The position numbers and the translations under genes are program-made. Of a stretch of DNA of 64,000 bases, positions 55,349-64,000 are shown piece after piece; position 1 is the first letter of the stretch, and each line of letters opens with the position of its first letter. The DNA lies in NCBI RefSeq assembly GCF_013374115.1, contig NZ_AP022673.1, positions 2,442,001 through 2,506,000 of the forward strand, given 5' to 3'. A model generated the notes under the pieces. It did no database searches. It was given only the letters and a program-made list of their open reading frames with translations, and had not been told where the DNA came from. The DNA comes from Sphingomonas sp. HMP9. Its GTDB lineage: Bacteria; Pseudomonadota; Alphaproteobacteria; Sphingomonadales; Sphingomonadaceae.

Positions 55349-56305
55349 TTAGCCGAGCAGCTTGAGCACGCTCTGCTGGCTCTGGTTCGCCTGGCTCAGC
55401 ATCGCGGTCGATGCCTGGCTCAGGATCTGTGCCTTGGCGAGCGCGGTCGTCTCTGCCGAGAAGTCGGTGTCTTCGATACGGCTCTTGGCGTCCGACAGGT
55501 TGGTCGCGTTCGAGGTCAGGTTGTTGACTGCTGACTGGAGCTGGTTCTGCGACGCGCCGAGCGATGCACGACGGTTCGAGACGGTAGCGATCGCGTTGTC
55601 GTAATCCTTCAACGTGGTTTCCGACGACGCTGCAGCGCCCGTCGACGTCACAACCGTCCCTACGCCGCCGCCAGCCGCCATAGCTGGCTGACCTGGAACA
55701 GCGGCGGAACCGCCGTTGCCGTCCTGATCAGCGGGGACCTCGGCCTGACCCGGGACCGCTGCCGTACCTGCAGTGTAGACTCCGCTAAGATCGGTACCCA
55801 AATTAAGGTTGATCGAGTCGGTTTTGTCCGCGCCTGCCTGAATCTTCACAACAGCACCATCGGTTGGCGCGGTTGCAGCACCGGCCTTACCATCGAACAA
55901 CTTCACACCGTTGAAGCTCGTGTTCGACAAGACATTAGTGATCTGCTTGGCCAACGCGTCCTGCTCGGTCTTGATGTTGGCGATATCGCTCGCGGAATAC
56001 GTGCCGTTGCCCTTCTGCACTTCGAGTTCGCGCATGCGCTGCAGGTTGTTCGTGACCTCGTCGAGCGCGCCTTCAGCCGTCTGCGCCATCGAGATGCCGT
56101 CATTGGCGTTGCGAATGCCCTGGTTCATGCCCTTGATCTGCGACGTCATCGACGACGAGATGGCGAGGCCGGCGGCGTCGTCCTTCGCCGAATTGATCCG
56201 CTTGCCGGTCGACAGACGCTCCATCGAGGTCGCGAGCAGGCCCGATGCCTTGGTCGAAGCGTTCGTCGCGCGCAGCGCCGAGATGTTGGTACCGATGACA
56301 GTCAT
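55349..56305 (-). CDS. fliC: Flagellin
   Basis: A 318-residue filament subunit. The N-terminal D0/D1 part ([40 protein letters not shown]) and C-terminal part ([21 protein letters not shown], then [15 protein letters not shown]) are strongly conserved. The surface-exposed middle (about 150-235) is short and contains a low-complexity VPGQ-type segment. The start at 56305 has GGAG about 12 bases upstream; the longer frame to 56386 is not used. Only one flagellin gene is in the window. It is expected to be sigma-28 dependent. Confidence 0.96.
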   Translation of the reverse strand: MTVIGTNISALRATNASTKASGLLATSMERLSTGKRINSAKDDAAGLAISSSMTSQIKGMNQGIRNANDGISMAQTAEGALDEVTNNLQRMRELEVQKGNGTYSASDIANIKTEQDALAKQITNVLSNTSFNGVKLFDGKAGAATAPTDGAVVKIQAGADKTDSINLNLGTDLSGVYTAGTAAVPGQAEVPADQDGNGGSAAVPGQPAMAAGGGVGTVVTSTGAAASSETTLKDYDNAIATVSNRRASLGASQNQLQSAVNNLTSNATNLSDAKSRIEDTDFSAETTALAKAQILSQASTAMLSQANQSQQSVLKLLG

Positions 56306-56373
56306 TGCGAAATCTCCGTGATCTTCGACGATCCGCGCCGCCCCCATGGCGAAGTGCCGATCCGTCAAAGGGA

Positions 56374-56400
56374 GTAACGACCGCATCGGACCGGACTTAA
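56374..56400 (-). promoter_or_regulatory. Possible sigma-28 promoter of fliC
   Basis: On the minus strand TTAA-N15-GTCGTTAC lies about 70 bp before the start codon. It is a weak match to TAAA-N15-GCCGATAA. The leader length and gene type make it the best candidate seen. Confidence 0.35.
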
Positions 56401-56403
56401 GCG

Positions 56404-56429
56404 AAAAAATGAGGCCCCCGTCGGGCCTC
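56404..56429 (-). terminator. Terminator-like hairpin upstream of fliC
   Basis: GAGGCCC (56411-56417) pairs with GGGCCTC (56423-56429), and on the minus strand six T follow. It reads in the direction of fliC and lies just upstream of the candidate fliC promoter. Confidence 0.6.
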
Positions 56430-56521
56430 GCGCGTGCGCGTACGTGAGCCTGCGCCCGTGATCGTGCGCAAGTGTGCCCGCGGAGACGCGCCCGGAAATT
56501 ATCTGCCGGGACCGGCAGAGT

Positions 56522-56536
56522 TTAACCGCGCGTTTA
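56522..56536. promoter_or_regulatory. CtrA-like box TTAA-N7-TTTA upstream of the sigma-54 activator gene
   Basis: TTAACCGCGCGTTTA fits TTAA-N7-TTAA with one mismatch and lies 42 bp before the start codon. CtrA controls the top flagellar genes in Caulobacter and relatives; binding here is inferred. Confidence 0.45.
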
Positions 56537-56577
56537 CCACCAATGCCGCATTCCCCGAATCGTTCAGGGGGAACTTA

Positions 56578-57869
<1,292 letters not shown>

Positions 57870-57873
<4 letters not shown>

Positions 57874-58232
57874 GCGGCGTCAGTGGAATAGGCGGCGGCG
57901 CGATGAGCGTCGACCGCGTCATGGCGCTGCGCTCGCAGATCCTCGAACGCAACCAGGCGCTGTCGCGGGCCGGGGCGAGCGGAACCGTGGCCCCGACCGA
58001 AACGGTCAAGCCGACCAGCTTTGCCGATTCGATGGAAACCGCGCTGAAGAGCGTGAACGACGGCCAGACGCAGGCCGCCAAGCTCAGCGAAAGCTATGAG
58101 CGCGGCGAGACCGTCGACATCGCGAAAGTGATGCTCGCCCGCCAGCAGGCCAGCGTGGGCTTCGAGGCGACGTTGCAGGTCCGCAACAAGCTGCTGTCCG
58201 CCTACAAGGATATCATGAGCATGCCGGTCTGA
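57870..58232 (+). CDS. fliE: Hook-basal body complex protein FliE
   Basis: A protein of about 120 residues that joins the MS-ring to the rod. SFADSMETALKSVNDGQTQAAK and ASVGFEATLQVRNKLLSAYKDIM are the FliE pattern. GTG 57870 overlaps the activator stop (GTGA) and gives the N-terminus expected for FliE; ATG 57903 is the main alternative. Confidence 0.9.
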
Positions 58233-58233
58233 C

Positions 58234-59901
58234 ATGAGCACCGCACTCATCCCCACTTCGCCGGGCGCGACTGAACGGTTCGCCAACCCCCTCCAGCAGA
58301 TCAAGGGCGCGTTCGCGCAGCCCGCGGTCCGCCGTTCGCTGCCGATGGCGCTGATGGTCGGGCTGATCGCCGCCGCCGCGCTCGCGTGGATGAGCCTGTC
58401 GACGCCGACGCAGAAGACGCTGTTCAGCGGGCTGCCCGATGCCGACAAGGCCGCGGTCACGTCCGCGCTGACGACCGCCAACATCAAGAGCCATATCGAC
58501 GAGGGTACCGGCGCGCTGACCGTCGGCGAGGAGGATTACAGCCGCGCGAAGATGCTGCTCGCGGGCCAGGGCCTGCCGAAAGCGGCGCCGGGCGGCTATG
58601 CGATCCTCGACCAGCTCCCGATGGGCGTGAGCCGTGCGGTCGAAGGCGAACGCCTCCGCCAGGCGCGCGAATCCGAGATGGCCAAGTCGATCGAGGAGAT
58701 CGACGCGGTCGCCGAGGCGCGCGTGCACCTCGCCATGCCAGAGGCGTCTGTGTTCGTCCGCGACAACGCCGCACCCTCGGCCTCCGTCATCCTGAAGCTG
58801 CAGGGCGGCCGGTCGCTGAGTGACGCGCAGGTCAGCTCGATCATCAACCTCGTCGCCTCGTCGGTACCGGGGATGAAGCCCGAGGCGGTGACGATCGTCG
58901 ACCAGATGGGCGCGCTGCTCACCAAGGCCGGCGGCAATGACGGCGCCGGGGCGGCAAGCGATGCGCGGATCGATATCCAGCGCCGCGTCGAGGACAAGTA
59001 TCGCACGCAGCTGATCGCGTTGCTCACGCCGCTGGTCGGCGCGGGCAATTTCACCGCGGAAGTGCAGGCCGACGTCAATCTCGACGAGAGCCAAGCGACG
59101 CGCGAAAGCTACGAAAAGCAGGGCGTCCTTCGCGCTGAGACGGGCAACTGGACCGGCAACCAGAAGGACGGTGGCGGTGCACCGGGCGGTATTCCGGGTG
59201 CGCTGAGCAATACCCCACCCGCGGCCAGCACGTTGTCGGCACCACAGGCCGCGACGGGCAATCCGGGGACGGTCGCACAGCCGGTCGCCGGTGGTGCCGC
59301 CCCCGACGCGATGAAGCAGTCCGACCAGTATCAGCGCGCCTACGACCTTGGCCGCGAAGTGTCGATCACGCGGGCTACGCCGGGCGGCGTCAAGCGCCTT
59401 TCGGTTGCCGTCCTGCTCCGCGATCCGGAAAAGGGCCGGCGAACCGCGATGGAGATTAACCAGATCAGCGATCTCGTCAAAAGTGCGGTCGGCTTCGACC
59501 AGGCGCGCAACGACAACGTCACGGTGATCAGCCGCAAGTTCGCCGGCGTCGACGCGGCCGCGACGAGTGGCCCGGCCTGGTACGACAACGCCTGGCTGCC
59601 CGTGCTCGCGCGCAACGGCACGGCGATCCTGATCGCGCTGCTGGTGTTGCTGCTCGGCGTGCGTCCGATCGCCAAGGCGCTGATGAAGAAGCGCGACGAT
59701 GCCGGCACGCGCCCTGCGCTCGGCCAGCCGATCGGCGCGACGGCCGACGGCATGGCGGTGGCCGCCCCCGTTAGCCTCGACCAGCTCGAGAACACGCGTG
59801 GCTATGACGACCGGATCGGCGCGGTCCGCGGCTTCACCCGCGACAATCCCACGCGCGCCGCACTAGCCGTACGCGACATGATCAAGGCGGACGCCAAGTG
59901 A
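58234..59901 (+). CDS. fliF: Flagellar MS-ring protein FliF
   Basis: A 555-residue basal-body protein with two membrane helices (about 38-56 and 466-486) and ring-building domains between them (KTLFSGLPDADKAAVTSALT; ARVHLAMPEASVFVRD). The C-terminal tail binds FliG (GYDDRIGAVRGFTRDNPTRAA). A flexible Pro/Gly/Ala-rich stretch (about 305-355) is typical. It follows fliE by 1 bp and overlaps the fliG start (GTGA). Confidence 0.95.
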   Translation: MSTALIPTSPGATERFANPLQQIKGAFAQPAVRRSLPMALMVGLIAAAALAWMSLSTPTQKTLFSGLPDADKAAVTSALTTANIKSHIDEGTGALTVGEEDYSRAKMLLAGQGLPKAAPGGYAILDQLPMGVSRAVEGERLRQARESEMAKSIEEIDAVAEARVHLAMPEASVFVRDNAAPSASVILKLQGGRSLSDAQVSSIINLVASSVPGMKPEAVTIVDQMGALLTKAGGNDGAGAASDARIDIQRRVEDKYRTQLIALLTPLVGAGNFTAEVQADVNLDESQATRESYEKQGVLRAETGNWTGNQKDGGGAPGGIPGALSNTPPAASTLSAPQAATGNPGTVAQPVAGGAAPDAMKQSDQYQRAYDLGREVSITRATPGGVKRLSVAVLLRDPEKGRRTAMEINQISDLVKSAVGFDQARNDNVTVISRKFAGVDAAATSGPAWYDNAWLPVLARNGTAILIALLVLLLGVRPIAKALMKKRDDAGTRPALGQPIGATADGMAVAAPVSLDQLENTRGYDDRIGAVRGFTRDNPTRAALAVRDMIKADAK

Positions 59902-60908
59902 GCGAGGTAGCACTTCGCACCTATACCGGCGTCGAGCGCGCCGCCGTGCTGATGATGCTGGTCGGCGAGGAGGAAGCCGCGGCCATCCTCCAGAAGCTCG
60001 AACCCGAGGAAGTCCGCCAGCTCGGCGCGGCGATGTTCAAGGTCGCCGACGTATCGGAGCAGGAGGTCGAGGACGTGCTCGACGATTTCGTCGGCCGCGC
60101 CCGAGAGCGCACCGCGATCGGCTTCGACCCGCGTCCGCAGATCGAGGCGGTGATGAACCGCGCGCTTGGCCCCGAAAAGGCGGAGAGCGTGCTCGCGCGC
60201 ATCACCCCGCCTGAAGCCGCCTGCGAACTCGAACTGCTCGACTGGCTCGACGCCCCCGAGATCGCCGCGATGATCGAAAAGGAGCATCCGCAGATCGCCG
60301 CCGTCCTGATCGCCAATCTCGACGCGTCGATCGGCGGCCAGGTGCTCGAACTGCTGCCCGACGCGGTTCAGCCCGACATCCTCCACCGCATCGCGCGGCT
60401 CGGCCCGATCACGCCCGAGGCGGTCGAGACGCTCAAGACCGTGCTCGCGAACCGCACCGCCGCCGCGCCCGGGTCAGTCGGCGTCACGCTGGGCGGCACG
60501 CGCGAGGCCGCCAAGATCCTGTCAGGCGCGCGCAAGGCGACCGAACAGCGCGTCATGCCCAAGCTGTTCAAGATCGACCGCGAAGTGGCCAAGGCGATCG
60601 AGGAGGCGATGTTCGTCTTCGACAACCTGCTTGCCCTCGACGACAAGAATCTCGGCACGCTGATCCGCAACGTCGACAGCGAGATCCTGACCAAGTCCTT
60701 GAAGGGCGTCGACGAGACGATCCGCACCCGTTTCCTCGGCTGCATGTCCGCGCGCGCCGCCGACGGCATCCGCGACGAGATGGAGGCACGCGGGCCGATG
60801 AAGCTCGCCGAAGTGCTCGAGGCGCAAAAGGCGATGATCGCAATCGCCCGCGGCCTGGCGAAGGACGGTACGATCCAGATGGGCGGGGGCGAAGACGATT
60901 ATGTCTAA
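59898..60908 (+). CDS. fliG: Flagellar motor switch protein FliG
   Basis: A 336-residue rotor protein. The N-domain binds FliF (ERAAVLMMLVGEEEAAAILQKL), the middle domain carries EHPQIAAVLIANL, and the C-domain holds the torque-producing charged helix (FDNLLALDDKNLGTLIRNVDSE). It touches MotA and, in this cell, could meet two stator types. The GTG start overlaps fliF. Its end overlaps fliH by 8 bp. Confidence 0.96.
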   Translation: MSEVALRTYTGVERAAVLMMLVGEEEAAAILQKLEPEEVRQLGAAMFKVADVSEQEVEDVLDDFVGRARERTAIGFDPRPQIEAVMNRALGPEKAESVLARITPPEAACELELLDWLDAPEIAAMIEKEHPQIAAVLIANLDASIGGQVLELLPDAVQPDILHRIARLGPITPEAVETLKTVLANRTAAAPGSVGVTLGGTREAAKILSGARKATEQRVMPKLFKIDREVAKAIEEAMFVFDNLLALDDKNLGTLIRNVDSEILTKSLKGVDETIRTRFLGCMSARAADGIRDEMEARGPMKLAEVLEAQKAMIAIARGLAKDGTIQMGGGEDDYV

Positions 60909-61641
60909 CGGGTTCACCGCAGGGTTCGCGTCGCGTCACACGACCACCGCGACTATCCTGGCGAGCGCGTTCGCGCCGCCATCCGGGTTCGCGGCGGCCG
61001 ATGTCCGCGAGCGCGCTGCCGTCCGGCCAGCGACCAGCTTCACGTCGCCGCACTTCACATCGGAGCCGAGCGCGCCGCGCCACTTCAGCCCGGCGGACAA
61101 GGACGTGAACCCGACCGCGGGCTGGGATCCGCTCGATCCGGTCAGCGAATCGTCGTTCATCGATCCGCTCGCCGACGCGCACGCCGCCGGCTATGCGGAG
61201 GGCCTCGCCGCGGCCGCCGCCGCCGCGCAGGAGACAGCGGTGCGCGACGGTGCGCTGCTCGGCGACCTCGCCGCCGCGCTCGGCACCGACCGGATCGATC
61301 GCGAGCGTGTCGCGACCCAGCTCCGCCAGACGGTGCTCTTCCTTGTCTCGAAACTGGTCGGCGAGGTCGGCATCGCGCCCGACGTGCTCGCCGACCGGAT
61401 CGAGACCGCCGCGGAACTCCTGTCGGATTCCGCCGAATCCGCGCTGCTCCGCGTACACCCGGACGATGTCGCGCTGCTCGATGGCCGGCTGCCAAAGTCG
61501 ATCTTCGCCGCCGGCGACCCCAGCGTCGCGCGCGGCAGCTTCGTGCTCGAAAGCGCGTCGACGATCGTCGAAGACGGCCCCGAACTCTGGCTCGACCAAC
61601 TGGCGCAGGCGATCGACCGGGTGCCGGTGCCCAAATGCTGA
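60901..61641 (+). CDS. fliH: Flagellar export ATPase regulator FliH
   Basis: A 246-residue protein with a variable N-terminus and an HrpE/YscL/FliH-type helical C-terminus: HAAGYAEGLAAAAAAAQETA, then a domain ending SFVLESASTIVEDGPELWLDQLAQAI. It binds FliI and controls its ATPase. The family is weakly conserved, but the place between fliG and fliI is decisive. Its end overlaps fliI by 7 bp. Confidence 0.85.
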   Translation: MSNGFTAGFASRHTTTATILASAFAPPSGFAAADVRERAAVRPATSFTSPHFTSEPSAPRHFSPADKDVNPTAGWDPLDPVSESSFIDPLADAHAAGYAEGLAAAAAAAQETAVRDGALLGDLAAALGTDRIDRERVATQLRQTVLFLVSKLVGEVGIAPDVLADRIETAAELLSDSAESALLRVHPDDVALLDGRLPKSIFAAGDPSVARGSFVLESASTIVEDGPELWLDQLAQAIDRVPVPKC

Positions 61642-62960
61642 ACCGCTTCACCGCCGACTATCTCGAAACCCTCTCCAACGCCGATTTCGTCGCCAAGCCT
61701 AAAGTCTCCGGCCGCCTCGCCTCGTTCGACGGCCTGCTCATGGAAGCGGTCGGGCTGACCCTCCCGGTCGGCACGGTCTGCCAGGTCGGCGAAGGCGCGG
61801 CGAGCGTCGAGGCCGAAGTCATCGGCTTCCGCAACGGCCGGACGTTGATGATGAACCTCGGTGGCGCCGCCGCGCTCCTTCCGCGCGCGTCGGTCAAGCC
61901 GACCGGCGCGCCGGGCGAGGCCGAGGTCGGTGCGGCATTGCTTGGGCGCGTCGTCGACGGCGCCGGCAAGCCGATCGACGGGCTCGGTCCGATCCGCGGC
62001 GCCGGGCGCTGGCCGCTGGCCGGCAAGCTCCAGTCGCCGCTCGATCGCGGCCGCGTGCGCGAACCGCTCGACGTCGGCGTCCGCGCGATCAACGGGCTGC
62101 TCACCATCGGCCAGGGCCAGCGCGTCGGCATCATGGCGGGCTCGGGCGTCGGCAAGTCGGTGCTGCTCGGCATGATCGTCCGCGCCGCGCAGGCCGACGT
62201 CATCGTCATCGGCCTGATCGGCGAGCGTAGCCGCGAAGTCGCCGACTTCCTGGAAACCAAGGTCGCGGGCGCGGCGCGGAAGCGTTCGGTCGTCGTTGCA
62301 GTCCCCGCCAACCACTCCCCCGTCCTTCGCATCCGCGGTGCGCTCCGGGCCCACGCAATCGCCGAATCCTTCCGCGACGAGGGCAAGAAGGTCCTGCTGA
62401 TCATGGATTCGCTGACTCGCGTCGCGCATGCCGGTCGCGAGATCGGCCTCGCGCTCGGCGAACCCGCTTCCGCACGCGGCTATCCGCCCAGCGCCATCGC
62501 GATGCTGCCGAACCTGATCGAGCGCGCCGGCGTCGACGTCCATACCGGCGGCTCGATCACCGCGATCTATACGGTGCTGGCGGACGGCGACGACGGCAAC
62601 GATCCGGTGGTCGATTCGGCGCGATCGATCCTCGACGGCCACATCGTCCTCAACCGCCAGCTCGCCGAGCGCGGCGTCTATCCCGCGATCGACATCGGCC
62701 CCTCGGTCAGCCGCGTGATGACCGACATCGTCCCCTCGCACCACGCCAAGGCCGCGCGGACGTTGCGCCGTCACCTCGCGACGTACGAGGAAAACCGCGA
62801 TCTCGTGCTCATGGGCGCGTACCGTCACGGTGCCGATCCCGCGATAGACGCGGCGATCGCGTGCCACCCCGCGGTCATGGAATATATCCGCCAGGACGCC
62901 GACGAAACCGTCTCGCTCAACGACGCGGTTGCCGAGCTGACCGGCGTGTTCGGCGGCTGA
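61635..62960 (+). CDS. fliI: Flagellar export ATPase FliI
   Basis: A 441-residue ATPase of the F1-beta type that helps load export substrates. Walker A is AGSGVGKS (168-175), Walker B lies in VLLIMDSLTR, and GERSREVADF and GGSITAIYTVL are family marks. It overlaps fliH by 7 bp and is followed 1 bp later by fliJ. Confidence 0.96.
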   Translation: MLNRFTADYLETLSNADFVAKPKVSGRLASFDGLLMEAVGLTLPVGTVCQVGEGAASVEAEVIGFRNGRTLMMNLGGAAALLPRASVKPTGAPGEAEVGAALLGRVVDGAGKPIDGLGPIRGAGRWPLAGKLQSPLDRGRVREPLDVGVRAINGLLTIGQGQRVGIMAGSGVGKSVLLGMIVRAAQADVIVIGLIGERSREVADFLETKVAGAARKRSVVVAVPANHSPVLRIRGALRAHAIAESFRDEGKKVLLIMDSLTRVAHAGREIGLALGEPASARGYPPSAIAMLPNLIERAGVDVHTGGSITAIYTVLADGDDGNDPVVDSARSILDGHIVLNRQLAERGVYPAIDIGPSVSRVMTDIVPSHHAKAARTLRRHLATYEENRDLVLMGAYRHGADPAIDAAIACHPAVMEYIRQDADETVSLNDAVAELTGVFGG

Positions 62961-62961
62961 C

Positions 62962-63387
62962 ATGGCGGATGCGCGTAGCAGGACGCTGGCGCGCATTCAC
63001 CGCGTCCGCACGCTCCAGCTCGGCCTGACCCGGGCAGACGAGGCACGCGCGCACGACAAGTTCGCCAGCGAGCAGGCGCTGTCGGGCCGTATCGCGCTGC
63101 TCGCCGAAGCGGTCGCACCGGTCCACGAGACGCAGGTCGCCGTCTCGCTCGGCGCCGCCGCGCATTACCGCGACCGTCTGCAACAATCCGCCAACGCCGC
63201 CGTCGCGCGCGTGCAGGCAGCCGAATATCACGTCGAGCGCGCTGCCGAGGCGACCCGTGCCGCCAAGCGCGACCAGAGTGCCGTCGAGAAGCTGCTCGCG
63301 CGCGCCGACGCCGATGCGGTGCTCAAAGCGATCCGCGCGATGGAAGACGCTCCCGCCTTCCGAAAGGTTCGGCACGATCCTTGCTGA
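62962..63387 (+). CDS. fliJ: FliJ-like flagellar export component
   Basis: A 141-residue, nearly all-helical coiled-coil protein right after fliI, as FliJ is. FliJ acts as the stalk of the export ATPase. Sequence identity in the family is low; the name rests on position, length and helix pattern. The last codons (RHDPC-stop) also spell a sigma-54 promoter for fliK. Confidence 0.78.
   Translation: MADARSRTLARIHRVRTLQLGLTRADEARAHDKFASEQALSGRIALLAEAVAPVHETQVAVSLGAAAHYRDRLQQSANAAVARVQAAEYHVERAAEATRAAKRDQSAVEKLLARADADAVLKAIRAMEDAPAFRKVRHDPC
63370..63385 (+). promoter_or_regulatory. Sigma-54 promoter inside the end of fliJ, for fliK
   Basis: CGGCACGATCCTTGCT differs from TGGCACG-N4-TTGC only at the first base. 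The fliK ATG is 35 bp beyond it. Confidence 0.75.
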
Positions 63388-63420
63388 GTGGCGGGCAGAC
63401 GCCCGAACGCGAGTGCCCGA

Positions 63421-64000
63421 ATGATCCAGACCGCGACCCTTTCCCGTACCGTCCCTCTCCACCCTCGCGCCTCGTCCGCGAAGGTGGGCGGCGAGTTGGG
63501 TGATTTTGCGGACGCCTTCGAGCAGGTCAGCGACGAGGCGAAACCCGAACCCCCTGCCACGGCGCCGGAAGACGAGCCCCGGCAGGACGACGCCGTGACC
63601 GGCAACGCCTTGCCGCCGCCGACTATTGCCGCCGACCCTGCGTTCGTCTGGCAACCGATCGTGGTAACCGCCGCGCCCGTTTCCGTGGCCGATGCGAGCA
63701 ACACGGATCGAGCCGGCACCCCGATGATTGGCGGGCAACGCCCGGTCTTCGCGCAATCGCAGCCACAGGCGACTGCGCCGATCGCGGCGCAACCACCTTT
63801 GCCCTCCGCAGCGACGCCAGCCGGCGGCTCGTCCGCGATGCAACTCGCCGCCGCGATCATGGCCGCGATGCCCCCGATGAAATCCACCGCACAGGCGATC
63901 GATACACCGACCAGGGATACGCCTACCACTGACGTGCCGCGGTGGAGCACACCCGATACGCCCCCCGTTACGCTCGCCGCTGCACAACCCGACGTCGCGC
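63421..64000 (+). CDS. fliK: Flagellar hook-length control protein FliK, 5' part (cut by window edge)
   Basis: The frame stays open to the end of the window (193 codons). The residues seen are Pro/Ala/Thr-rich and disordered (for example PPATAPEDEPRQDD, MAAMPPMKSTAQAI), as is the N-terminal export and ruler part of FliK. The conserved C-terminal domain that switches export specificity is outside the window, so the name rests on position after fliJ and composition. A sigma-54 promoter precedes it. Confidence 0.75.
   Translation, partial: MIQTATLSRTVPLHPRASSAKVGGELGDFADAFEQVSDEAKPEPPATAPEDEPRQDDAVTGNALPPPTIAADPAFVWQPIVVTAAPVSVADASNTDRAGTPMIGGQRPVFAQSQPQATAPIAAQPPLPSAATPAGGSSAMQLAAAIMAAMPPMKSTAQAIDTPTRDTPTTDVPRWSTPDTPPVTLAAAQPDVA

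Overview
The window looks like chromosomal DNA of a high-GC alphaproteobacterium, most likely Sphingomonas or a close relative. Pointers are the lptC-lptA-lptB-rpoN order, plsX-fabH-ihfA-merR, two MucR-type regulators, a possible CtrA box, several short palindromic repeat families between genes, and a flagellar cluster read by sigma-54 and sigma-28. No rRNA, tRNA, CRISPR array, prophage or intact insertion sequence was found.

Region 1 (1-33.3 kb) is mostly housekeeping. It holds ribosomal proteins L33 and L32, membrane proteins, a double cold-shock-domain protein, RNase D, the LPS-transport genes lptC/lptA/lptB with rpoN, Kup potassium transporter, MsrA, aspartate aminotransferase, a PabB-aminotransferase fusion, several secreted peptidases, and plsX-fabH-ihfA-merR. 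Spread through its first 23 kb are all four members of the 'ligase-associated DNA damage response' set: ATP-dependent ligase, MBL-fold exonuclease, Lhr-type helicase and PdeM phosphoesterase. In other bacteria these often form one operon; here they are separated by unrelated genes.

Region 2 (33.3-36.5 kb) is a small odd island. Two paralogous MucR-like genes, both with altered zinc ligands, flank about 2 kb that holds one lipoprotein gene, an apparent membrane-protein fragment on the other strand, and no other convincing gene.

Region 3 (36.5-64 kb) is a flagellar cluster that continues past the window. On the minus strand lie motA-motB and flgBCDEFGHIJKL. On the plus strand lie a second MotA/MotB-like pair with flgA, then flgM-flgN, a lytic transglycosylase with flhA and fliA, a sigma-54 activator gene, fliEFGHIJ and the start of fliK. 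fliC is on the minus strand in between. Close matches to the sigma-54 consensus (TGGCACG-N4-TTGC) precede flgB, the second stator pair, the transglycosylase-flhA-fliA operon and fliK. A good sigma-28 site precedes flgM. A TTAA-N7-TTTA box precedes the sigma-54 activator gene. Since rpoN, the activator, fliA and flgM are all present, a CtrA > sigma-54 > sigma-28 cascade can be proposed from the sequence.

At least five repeat families are present. One 104-bp palindromic element lies in the 5' end of flgI and may be translated. Start codons are given where a ribosome site, stop/start overlap or signal peptide decides them, and doubts are stated.
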